From assembly GCA_027314165.1 (NCBI GenBank), contig DAHVCH010000003.1:19038-83037 (forward strand): a stretch of DNA of 64,000 nt, read 5' to 3'. The notes beneath the pieces are model-generated. The model was not told the origin of the DNA. It saw nothing but the letters and a program-made list of their open reading frames with translations, and did not search any database. The stretch is from Thermoplasmata archaeon. GTDB taxonomy: Archaea; Thermoplasmatota; Thermoplasmata; Lutacidiplasmatales; UBA184. The translations under genes and the position numbers were made by a program. Below are positions 26,004-33,289 of this stretch, piece after piece; position 1 is the stretch's first letter, and each line of letters opens with the position of its first letter.

Positions 26004-26872
26004 CAGCGACCTCCTCCCTCTCTGAGCCTTTCCAGCGTGGATTCTATCCCGGAGCGGACCAGGGCCTCGAGCAGCTTGCGTCGGTACTCTTCCGCGGCCC
26101 GGAGGTCGGTCGCGAAGCGGGCCTCCTGCGCGGCCCGCTGGGCCGCCTCCGCGATCTCCTCCTCCGAGGGCCAGGGGGAGAGAAGGGCGGACTCGGATCC
26201 CCGCAACCTTTGGACCCGGGGCGAGGTCCCGCCGGCGACGATGCGCCAGTCGGGGGCGGAGGAGCCGTCGTGGGTGGGGTGGCGCACCACGGCGACCCCC
26301 ACCTGGGAGATGTCGTTCGCCGGTCGGACCCGCTGCCATCGGTAGGCGCCCGGGAGAGGGGTGGGGATGCGCAGGTCCTCGACGAGCTCCCCCGGCTGGA
26401 GCTTCGTCCTCCACGAGCTCTCCACGAACTCGTCGAGGGAAAGGGACCTGCGGCCCTTCCGGCTCGAGATCGTGAGGCGGCAATCCATGGCGACCAGCGG
26501 CGGAAGAAGGTCCGAGGAAGCGGAGGCGCGCACGACGTTGCCCCCCAGGGTGGCGCGATGGCGCAGCTGCACGCTGCCCACCTCCGCGAGGGCTTCGGAG
26601 AGCGCCGGCAGGGCCCTCCGCACCCGGGGGTCGAGCTCGATGGTCCGGAGCGGGACCGTGCTGCCGATGCGGACCTCCCGCTCCCCGAACTCCACCGTGT
26701 CGAGCGGCAGGCGGGAGAGGGAGACCACGCGTTCGGGCGCGAATCGGCGGAAGTCCATGGCGAGCAGCAGGTCGGTCCCTCCGGCCATCGCCATCGAGGA
26801 GCCGGGGGCGCCCTGCTCGAGAAGGGTCCAGGCTTCTTCCAAGGAACGCGGGAGGAGCAGCTCGAAGGGCAT
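26003..26872 (-). CDS. Molybdenum hydroxylase FAD-binding subunit
   Basis: 289-residue FAD subunit (CoxM/CutM-like). FAD-binding marks are MAGGTDLLLAMDF near residue 31 and ATLGGNVVRASASSDLLPPLVAMD. The C-terminal CO-dehydrogenase-flavoprotein domain follows with PANDISQVGVAVV. ATG 26872 begins the standard MPFELLLPRSLEEA N-terminus. A GGATACG sequence about 39 bases upstream may be the promoter of the five-gene operon. A divergently transcribed winged-helix regulator starts about 140 bases away and is the natural candidate for control of this operon. Confidence 0.93.
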   Translation of the reverse strand: MPFELLLPRSLEEAWTLLEQGAPGSSMAMAGGTDLLLAMDFRRFAPERVVSLSRLPLDTVEFGEREVRIGSTVPLRTIELDPRVRRALPALSEALAEVGSVQLRHRATLGGNVVRASASSDLLPPLVAMDCRLTISSRKGRRSLSLDEFVESSWRTKLQPGELVEDLRIPTPLPGAYRWQRVRPANDISQVGVAVVRHPTHDGSSAPDWRIVAGGTSPRVQRLRGSESALLSPWPSEEEIAEAAQRAAQEARFATDLRAAEEYRRKLLEALVRSGIESTLERLREGGGR

Positions 26873-27010
26873 GGCCGGGTCGGAGCGACCACCCCTCAAT
26901 CCGCTTTCGTATCCGGTCGCTAGGGGGTTCCCCGTACAGGTACGTGCCCGCGTGGGGTGTCCTGCCCCCCGCGACCTCCCGCCTCGCAACGTTCATCTTC
27001 CCCGGTCGGC

Positions 27011-27541
27011 GTGTCAGCTCAGGCGAGGGGCTTGCCGTTCGAGATCCAGCTCCGCTACACCACCCCCCTCACTCCGGTGAAGGAGCTCGACGAGGTCCTG
27101 CGCGAGTTCCTGACCCTGGTCGGCTACCTCCCGGAGGGCGAGGGGAGCGACCGTTCCATCGCCTACCGGCTCGTCCGCGACTGCTTTCTGCGCAACCCCG
27201 AGCGTCCGTGGTACCCCGAGGAGCTCGCCGGGGTCCTCAAGACGAGCAAGCCGACGGTCTACCGGCACATCAACAAGCTGAAGGCCATGGACCTGCTCGA
27301 GGAGGTCCCTGAGGTCCGCGAGACGGGGAAGGGCCGCAAGGGCTACCGGATCCGCTACGGCAACCTGGCCCGAGCGTGGGACTTCGTCGAGGCGAACGCC
27401 CAGAACGCGCTCAAGAGATACCGCGAGACCGTGGACCATCTGCAGGGCCTCGTGGACGGGGCACGGAGACCCACGACGGCGGGGGCCGAACGAAAGGAAA
27501 GCGCCGGAAGACTGGCCCCTTCCCCTGCCGCGCGCCCGTGA
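27011..27541 (+). CDS. Winged-helix transcriptional regulator
   Basis: About 176 residues. The centre (residues about 55-110) is a helix-turn-helix: PWYPEELAGVLKTSKPTVYRHINKLKAMDLLEEV, followed by the wing-like TGKGRKGYRIRYG. A C-terminal helix (WDFVEANAQNALKRYRETVDHLQ) would serve dimerisation, and the last 30 residues are disordered. No ligand domain is visible, so it may be constitutive or respond via dimerisation. It is divergent from the molybdenum hydroxylase operon and likely regulates it (inference). GTG 27011 was chosen over the upstream in-frame ATG 26957 because it sits at the start of the conserved-looking part; no clear TATA box was found. Confidence 0.72.
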   Translation: MSAQARGLPFEIQLRYTTPLTPVKELDEVLREFLTLVGYLPEGEGSDRSIAYRLVRDCFLRNPERPWYPEELAGVLKTSKPTVYRHINKLKAMDLLEEVPEVRETGKGRKGYRIRYGNLARAWDFVEANAQNALKRYRETVDHLQGLVDGARRPTTAGAERKESAGRLAPSPAARP

Positions 27542-27649
27542 TCCTCGCCGCCCCCCAAGCGCCCGCTCCTCCCTCCCGCGCGGCCCGCGCCCCGTCCGTA
27601 GGGTGGAAATAGCCCGACCCCCTCGCCTGCGTCGAGAGGGTTGCGCGCG

Positions 27650-27952
27650 ATGCCGGAAGAGAAGAAGACCCGAGCCTCCATGGCCCTGACGCCGGGCTCG
27701 TCCATCCAGATCCGATCCGGCGACAAGGGCGAGGACCCGCTCGTCTCCACCGGGACCTTCCGCGGATACGTCGGCATCGGGAGCGGCGACCAGGCCATCT
27801 CCATCGAGCTGGACGAGGCCAACGGCAAGGACCTCAAGGGACGTATCCGGCTTATCCCCGCCGCGGTCGTCCTTTCGATCGATATCCTGCACCACGCGAA
27901 GCCCGAGGAAGAGAAGAAGGCCCCCGAGCAGGTCCAGGTCTACTTCGGCTGA
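27650..27952 (+). CDS. Small hypothetical protein, beta-rich
   Basis: 100 residues from ATG 27650. Not recognised. The core STGTFRGYVGIGSGDQAISIELDE then RIRLIPAAVVLSIDIL has the strand pattern of a small barrel such as an Sm- or SH3-like fold, but this is a guess. The ends are charged (Lys/Glu-rich). A GGAAATAGC sequence about 42 bases upstream is a plausible TATA box. It ends 16 bases before the GTG of the DNA methyltransferase gene, so the two may be co-transcribed. GC3 bias supports it as real. Confidence 0.6.
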   Translation: MPEEKKTRASMALTPGSSIQIRSGDKGEDPLVSTGTFRGYVGIGSGDQAISIELDEANGKDLKGRIRLIPAAVVLSIDILHHAKPEEEKKAPEQVQVYFG

Positions 27953-27968
27953 GGACGGAAGGTCTCCC

Positions 27969-29489
27969 GTGCCCCTCGGGTCTTTCCCCCCCGGCGAGGG
28001 GCCGCTGCTCGCCGCGATCGAGCGGTCCGGGATGCTGGGGATCACCTCGAAGCAGCTGGCCACCACCACCGGGCGCCCCCTCTCCGAGGTGGAGAGCACC
28101 CTGGAGAGGTTGTCGGGCCGCGCGAGCGTCCTCCGCGTGGGCAAGGGGCTGTGGATCGTGCCTCGCTTCGCCGGAGAGCCCGCGGGGGGAGAGGGGTTCC
28201 TCGGCCCGGAGTGGTACCTCGACCGTTTCCTCCGCGAGGCGGAGCTTCCCCCGGCCACGGCCTACTCCGGAGAGATCCAGTTCAATCCGAACGAGGAGCT
28301 TCCTGTCCACCGCTGGTGGCCCTACGTCCAGGGGTTCAGCGCCGACTTCGTCCGGGGGGCCCTCCGGACCTACGGCATCCGACGGGGGGCGACGGTCCTC
28401 GACCCCTTCTCCGGCTCCGGCACCGTGAGCGTCGAGGCCCGGCTTGCCGGCGCCCGGGCCGTGGCGGTGGAGCTCATGCCGGTGGCGGCTTCCGTGATCC
28501 GGGCGAAGCACGCCTGGTCGGTCTCCCCCGCCGCGCTGCGTCGGGCCGGGGACGACCTGGTCCGGCGGGCCCGCGTCACGGCTCCGGGGGCGCCGCCCTT
28601 CCTCCGGGAGACGCGACGCCAGTTCTCCCCCGGAGCGCTCTCCACGCTCCTCCGGCTGCGAGCCGCCCTGGCGAAGGTGCGGCAGGGCGAGGTGAGGAGC
28701 CTCCTCGAGCTGTCCTTCGCGAGCATCCTCGTGGCCTCGAGCCGGCTGAAGCGTTCCCCCTGCCTCGGGTACGCCCGCAAGCCCGAGGTGGGTCCGGAGG
28801 GCCCCTACGAGCTCTTCCGGCTGGCCGTCGAACGCATTGCCACGGACCTCACGACCCTTCGAGAGATGGGCAAGTCCATCGGGCCGCCCGCCCAGGTATT
28901 GGAGCGGAACGCGAGGACCCTCCCCCTCAAGGACGAGGTCGTGGACCTCGCCATCACCTCCCCGCCCTACGTCAACGGGATGGACTACGTGATGAACTAC
29001 AAGCTGGAGATGGCCTGGCTGGGGCAGGCGCGCTCCTACGAGGACCTCTCCCGGCTCAAGTCCGACATGGTGGCCTGCGACAACGTCTCACCGGTCACCA
29101 TCGGCGCCTACCGACCTGGGCCCCTCATCGAGGGGGATGAATGGCTGCAGGGCATCTTGCAGGACATCCGTCGGAACATCGCCTCGAAGTCCGTCTATCG
29201 CCGCCGCGACATGGCCGACATCGTCGCGAAGTACTTCGACGACCTCGTTCCCGTCATCGGGTCGGTGCACCGGGTCCTCCGCCCTGGAGGGAGGTTCCTC
29301 GTGGTGAACGGGGACAGCCTGATGGCCGGGACCTACGTGCCGGGCGACCTGATCTTCGGGCGGCTGGCCGAGAAGGTGGGGTTCGAGGTGGAACGGCTGG
29401 AGACGGCGCGCGAGAGGCGTTCCGGCCAGCGGCGGGACTTCCGGCTGAGGGAGTCGATCCTGACCCTGAGGAAGCCGCTCTCCTCCTGA
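27969..29489 (+). CDS. DNA methyltransferase (N4/N6-amino type) with N-terminal winged helix
   Basis: 506 residues. The N-terminus (residues 10-65) reads as a winged helix (ITSKQLATTTGRPLSEVESTLERL). The SAM motif I DPFSGSGTVSVEA is near residue 141, and the catalytic motif IV TSPPYVNGMDYV near residue 330 follows after a long spacer, giving an alpha-class order. SPPY favours N4-cytosine or N6-adenine exocyclic methylation. A C-terminal methyltransferase block has VLRPGGRFLVVNGDS. No restriction gene is adjacent, so it is an orphan; it might also methylate RNA. GTG start with a GGAAGG-like sequence about ten bases upstream, 16 bases after the preceding gene. It converges on tRNA-Arg. Confidence 0.82.
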   Translation: MPLGSFPPGEGPLLAAIERSGMLGITSKQLATTTGRPLSEVESTLERLSGRASVLRVGKGLWIVPRFAGEPAGGEGFLGPEWYLDRFLREAELPPATAYSGEIQFNPNEELPVHRWWPYVQGFSADFVRGALRTYGIRRGATVLDPFSGSGTVSVEARLAGARAVAVELMPVAASVIRAKHAWSVSPAALRRAGDDLVRRARVTAPGAPPFLRETRRQFSPGALSTLLRLRAALAKVRQGEVRSLLELSFASILVASSRLKRSPCLGYARKPEVGPEGPYELFRLAVERIATDLTTLREMGKSIGPPAQVLERNARTLPLKDEVVDLAITSPPYVNGMDYVMNYKLEMAWLGQARSYEDLSRLKSDMVACDNVSPVTIGAYRPGPLIEGDEWLQGILQDIRRNIASKSVYRRRDMADIVAKYFDDLVPVIGSVHRVLRPGGRFLVVNGDSLMAGTYVPGDLIFGRLAEKVGFEVERLETARERRSGQRRDFRLRESILTLRKPLSS

Positions 29490-29494
29490 GGTCG

Positions 29495-29508
29495 CCACGT
29501 GCACGTGG
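29495..29508. other. 14-bp perfect palindrome after the methyltransferase gene
   Basis: CCACGTGCACGTGG is fully self-complementary. It lies five bases past the methyltransferase stop, in the convergent gap before tRNA-Arg. It may be a hairpin end signal or a protein site. Confidence 0.4.
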
Positions 29509-29515
29509 AGGGCGG

Positions 29516-29537
29516 CCCCGGGGGGACGCCCCCGGGG
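29516..29537. terminator. GC hairpin between converging genes
   Basis: CCCCGGGGG and CCCCCGGGG form nine base pairs around a four-base loop. It lies just past the 3' end of the tRNA and 26 bases past the methyltransferase stop, and could limit read-through from both sides. No T-run follows. Confidence 0.4.
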
Positions 29538-29546
29538 GGAGGGGGA

Positions 29547-29656
29547 CGGGCTCGCCGGGAGTTCCTCCCCCGGTCGCTTTCCGCGGCCGAGGAGATTCGA
29601 ACCCGGGTCGATGGCTCCGAAGGCCATCAGGATAGTCCAAACTACCCCACGAGCCC
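29547..29656 (-). tRNA. tRNA-Arg (anticodon TCG) with a T-arm intron
   Basis: Read on the minus strand, the first 62 bases form a normal tRNA 5' part: acceptor GGGCTCG, D arm GGGT..ATCC with the GG of the D-loop, anticodon stem ATGGC/GCCAT around loop CTTCGGA (anticodon TCG, reading CGA), then T-stem CCGGG and loop TTCGAA. The matching T-stem half CCCGG and acceptor half CGAGCCC with discriminator G occur only 35 bases further on. With those 35 bases removed, both T-stem and acceptor pair perfectly (5 and 7 bp). The insert folds as a hairpin (CTCC/GGAG outer stem, GGAAA loop). This is a noncanonical intron near position 59-61. CCA is not encoded. Details of the cleavage motif were not resolved. 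Confidence 0.88.
29560..29595 (-). other. 35-nt tRNA intron in the T-loop (position ambiguous by 1-2 nt)
   Basis: The 35-nt insert splits the T arm of tRNA-Arg between GAAT and the 3' T-stem half CCCGG. The junctions read GAAT|CTCC and GAACT|CCCGG, so the exact cut can be shifted by one or two bases with the same mature product; the span given covers the possible positions. It can form CTCC/GGAG plus an inner CGC/GCG hairpin with loop GGAAA, consistent with a splicing-endonuclease bulge-helix-bulge substrate. Confidence 0.75.
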
Positions 29657-29694
29657 GGGGGACGCAGGTTGGCCCGAGGTCATAGGTGTTCCGG

Positions 29695-32600
29695 TCACGC
29701 CGCCGGATCGGGGGGCTCGGTCCGGGGGGCCGCGGAGGGGTCCTCTTCCTCCGACGGAGGGGCGGGACGCTCCTCGGTCTGGAAGTCCTCCAGCTCCACC
29801 GTTCCCGGACCCGCGGGGAAGAGGCTCGCGAAGGAGCTCTCCAGGACCTCCACCCGCTGGCGCAGGTAGGTGGAGACCCCGTAGCGCTTCGCCAGCTCGC
29901 GCGAGAGCCCGAGATACTTCATCACGCTGCTCGGGTACACCGTGGGTAGCAGCTCCCCTCCGCACCGCTTCTTGTCGTGGTACTCGGGGCAACGGCCGTC
30001 GAGCGCGGGACGCCGCAGCGAGCTTCCGCAGGCCTTGCAGCGGAACTTCTGCGTCGCGTAGCTCTTCATGTTGCCCATGATGTCGGGAAGGAAGTGGTGG
30101 TTGAGCAGCAGCCCGACCGCGTCCACCATGTCCACCCCCCGTAGCTGGGCCCCGAGCAGGAGCGTGTCCTCCACCGTCCGGGCCATCCCCCGAGCCTCGC
30201 GGTAGGCCGACTGGTGCGGCCCTCCCCCGATGTCGGAGGTGTCGTGGGTGAACCCCATCCGGGAGAACTGGAGCGGGCCCTTCTCGAGCCGCTTGCCCAG
30301 GGTGTCGATGAGGGCCTCCACGGTCTTGGGGGAGGCGTTCTTCTCGGCGGCCTCGTAGAGGGCGAGCGGATAGGTGAGCGCGACGTCGACGTTCTGGGCC
30401 TCCTTGTCCACCTCCCGGGAGTCGAGCCGGGTGGTGAGGACCAGCGGCTTGTCCATGAGCGCCCCCCGTTTGACGGGGAGATAGGCGAAGGAGAAGTTCA
30501 GCAGGCCGTCCATGAGCAGCGTCACGGAGTCCTCGTCCCCGTCGCAGTTGCGCCGCTTGGCGGCGTGGAAGACCGGATGGGCGAAGCACCCCTCCACCTC
30601 CGTGTAACCGACGACCCGACCCAGTACGCCTCCGGAGGTGTGGGGGGCGAGCGCGATCACGAGCTGGCCCAGCAGGTCGTTGCGGTGGCGGGCCCGGTAG
30701 AAGGGCTCGAGCCCGTAGAGCAGGTGGAGCTCGTCGTCGACGAAGCGGGAGAGCGCAAGGAGGTACTCGCCGCACCGCTTGGCGACGATGATGTCGTGCG
30801 GCAAGATCTCCAGGAGCTGGTCCTCGCGCTCCAGCGGCTCTCCCGTCCAGTCCCGCGCGTAGCCCAGGGAGCGGGCCTTGGCGACGCTGAGCCCGACCTC
30901 CCTAGGGCGGAAGTGGGTGAGCGGAAGGTCGGTGAGATCGAACCTGGCCGTCCCGTCCTGGTAGACGCTGACCGCGTGCAGGGCCCTCAGCACCCCCTTC
31001 TCGAGGGGCTCGGGCGTCTTGCCCTGGGAGACGAGCCCCTTGACCCCCTTGACCTCCCGGGGGAACTTCGAGAAGCCGAGCCCCCGTACGCAGCGGTCCC
31101 AGAGCTCGTGGAACGGGAGCGGCTGCTGGACCACCTTGTCGGTGGGGACGGTGTGCCCCCCGCACGTGCACCGGTTGGAGATCGTCTCCTGGGAGCAGGT
31201 GGAGCATTGCCGGAGCCCCAGCCCCACGGTCATCATCGACATCGTCGGGGCGGCCGAGGAGCGGGGGGACGGGCGCGAGGAGGGAGAGCTGCGGTCGAGT
31301 TCGCGCGCCCGTTCCGCGGCGACCAGGAGCGAGCGCTTCGGCCCTCCCGCTTCCCCCACCGGGAACAGCACGTGGACGTTCGGCGACATCACGCGCTGGT
31401 AGGCCTTCTCCGGGCGCCCGACCCGCGCTCCTACGCGCGTCGGACCCCGGGGCTTCCAGAGGATCCCCGACAGTCGGGCCACCTCGGCCATCGCCTCCGC
31501 CGCGGGACCGTCCAGCGGGGTCCGCCGGTGGAGCTCCCCGCTGCGCTCGTCCACCTCCAGCCCCAGTCCGAGAAGGAAGGCGCCCGCGAGGCGGGGTTCG
31601 AGGGCGAGCGTGCTCCCCTCCCGGTGGTGGAGGGCCCCGAGCACGAGGAGCGTCTCGCGCAGCGCGGGGTCGGAGGGGAGATGGAGCGTCCCGTCCTTCC
31701 ACGCGCTCTGGTCCTCGACCCTTCGGGAGAGCTCGTCGATCGCCTGGACGGTCAGGTCGTGCCAGAAGAGGTTGAACCGCGGGTGGAGAGGGACGCCCAG
31801 CCGCTGGGAGTCCTCCAGGGCCTCCGGGAAGCTGGGAGCGACCGCCCTCCGGTCCAGAGCGGCCCCTTTGGCGCGGAGCATCTCCAGGTGCCAGGCGAGG
31901 GAATACCCTCCGGGGGCGAGCGCCCGGTTGTTCTCCAGGAACTCCCCGAAGGAGACCAGGATCTCGCCCAGGTCCAGGATCCGCTCGACGTGCGGGAGAA
32001 GCTCGTCGGCCCGGTCGGCATCGTCGACCTGGGTGTACGTACCGTCGTCCAGGAGGACGAGGGGCCCCTCGACGGTGTCGCAGGTGGCCATGGCCGCCGC
32101 CTTGCCGGGAAGCTCGGTCTTCACCTGGGTCCCGATCGCGACGAAGTGCCGCAGGAGCACCATCGTGGCCGGGTTGATGCCGCACGCGGCGAGCCCGGTC
32201 GTCCGGCACCTGCCGTAGACGAGCCGGAACCCTCCGGGCCGGTGCGGATAGGCCAGGACCGGGCGCCCCCCTACCGCTTCCGCGAGGTACTTGGGCAGCG
32301 CCCCCTTCTCGGCGTCGTCGTCCTTCGAGCCCTTCTGCCCTACGCGCTTGAGGAACTCCCAACCCTCCAGGGAGAGCCCCTTCTTGCGCAGGTTATCGAC
32401 GATCTTGAGGACCTTCGGGGCCTTCAGGCAGAGCCCCTCCGCGATGACGAGGCAGGCGCCTCCCCGGACCCCGTTCGTGTCCACGCGGGGCACGTTCCGG
32501 AACGCGCTGACCTCCTGGTCGCCCTCGGTGGCCTCCCCGTTCACGCAGACCGGGAGGTTCGTGACGACGGTCCGGACCTCCTCCACGGAGGGGGAGTACT

Positions 32601-33177
32601 GCAGGTGCTGCAGGTGCTTGTAGAGCGGGAGCTCCTCGCAGTACCGGCCGGTCTCGCCCTCGGTGGCCTTCCAGCGTGAGAGGCCGAGCTTCTCGCGCAC
32701 CACGTCGGCGAGAAGGACCGAGACCGCCTGGGCACCCCCGCCGGCCGCGCGGATCGGGCCGGCGTAGAACAGGTCGACGTAGTCCCCCTGGGGGTCCGGG
32801 TGGATCTCGACCTTCACGAGCCCCTCCAGGGGCGCCACCACGATCCCCTCGGTGAGGACGGCGAGGCCGACCCGCAGGGCGACCTCGAGGCGCTCCCCGA
32901 TGTTCCCCCGCGAGGGGTCGACGGCGAGCTCCTGGGCGAGCGCGATCGCCACCTCCTCGCGCGAGATCTTCGGCTCCTGCGAGGAGAGCGCGCGGATGCG
33001 GTCCGCCACCCCGTGGACCGGCCACTTCCGGAGGAGCTTCTCGACCCGGGAGGCGAGGTCCTGCGCGCGGGGAATCTCGACCTTCGTCTCGGGGTCGATG
33101 CCCAGGGCCCGGGCGCGACCCGCCACCTCGTAGGCGCGGGTCACCTCCTCCTCGAGGTGATGGAAGTACTCCTCCAA
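29695..33177 (-). CDS. polC: DNA polymerase D large subunit DP2
   Basis: Catalytic subunit of the archaeal family-D replicative polymerase, 1160 residues, a normal length without an intein. The N-terminus YFHHLEEEVTRAYEVAGRAR and VEIPRAQDLASRVEKLL is typical. The central GPIRAAGGGAQAVSVLLADVVR and the catalytic NCDGDEDSVTLLMDGLLNFS with its Asp residues (about residues 876-895) are intact. Zinc clusters include CSTCSQETISNRCTC and a late CKACGSS..CPEYHDKKRCGG. The Pro/Glu-rich C-terminus is where the DP1 and PCNA contacts usually lie. TTG 33177 fits the family start and lies about 37 bases after a TTTATG box; the in-frame codon at 33240 lies before that box. The partner DP1 gene is not in the window. 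Confidence 0.95.
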   Translation of the reverse strand: MEEYFHHLEEEVTRAYEVAGRARALGIDPETKVEIPRAQDLASRVEKLLRKWPVHGVADRIRALSSQEPKISREEVAIALAQELAVDPSRGNIGERLEVALRVGLAVLTEGIVVAPLEGLVKVEIHPDPQGDYVDLFYAGPIRAAGGGAQAVSVLLADVVREKLGLSRWKATEGETGRYCEELPLYKHLQHLQYSPSVEEVRTVVTNLPVCVNGEATEGDQEVSAFRNVPRVDTNGVRGGACLVIAEGLCLKAPKVLKIVDNLRKKGLSLEGWEFLKRVGQKGSKDDDAEKGALPKYLAEAVGGRPVLAYPHRPGGFRLVYGRCRTTGLAACGINPATMVLLRHFVAIGTQVKTELPGKAAAMATCDTVEGPLVLLDDGTYTQVDDADRADELLPHVERILDLGEILVSFGEFLENNRALAPGGYSLAWHLEMLRAKGAALDRRAVAPSFPEALEDSQRLGVPLHPRFNLFWHDLTVQAIDELSRRVEDQSAWKDGTLHLPSDPALRETLLVLGALHHREGSTLALEPRLAGAFLLGLGLEVDERSGELHRRTPLDGPAAEAMAEVARLSGILWKPRGPTRVGARVGRPEKAYQRVMSPNVHVLFPVGEAGGPKRSLLVAAERARELDRSSPSSRPSPRSSAAPTMSMMTVGLGLRQCSTCSQETISNRCTCGGHTVPTDKVVQQPLPFHELWDRCVRGLGFSKFPREVKGVKGLVSQGKTPEPLEKGVLRALHAVSVYQDGTARFDLTDLPLTHFRPREVGLSVAKARSLGYARDWTGEPLEREDQLLEILPHDIIVAKRCGEYLLALSRFVDDELHLLYGLEPFYRARHRNDLLGQLVIALAPHTSGGVLGRVVGYTEVEGCFAHPVFHAAKRRNCDGDEDSVTLLMDGLLNFSFAYLPVKRGALMDKPLVLTTRLDSREVDKEAQNVDVALTYPLALYEAAEKNASPKTVEALIDTLGKRLEKGPLQFSRMGFTHDTSDIGGGPHQSAYREARGMARTVEDTLLLGAQLRGVDMVDAVGLLLNHHFLPDIMGNMKSYATQKFRCKACGSSLRRPALDGRCPEYHDKKRCGGELLPTVYPSSVMKYLGLSRELAKRYGVSTYLRQRVEVLESSFASLFPAGPGTVELEDFQTEERPAPPSEEEDPSAAPRTEPPDPAA

Positions 33178-33289
33178 ACCGGGAACCCAGTGTACCCACC
33201 GGTACCCCGAGCATAAAGGAGGGGGAACGGACACGGTCACCCCTCCCCGAAGTCCGACCCGCCGACCGCGCGGGCGACACGCAATCGGT

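Noticed and set aside
30214..32679. Antisense frame of 821 codons opposite DP2
   Set aside because: No recognisable domain; codon bias belongs to DP2, whose catalytic motifs are intact.
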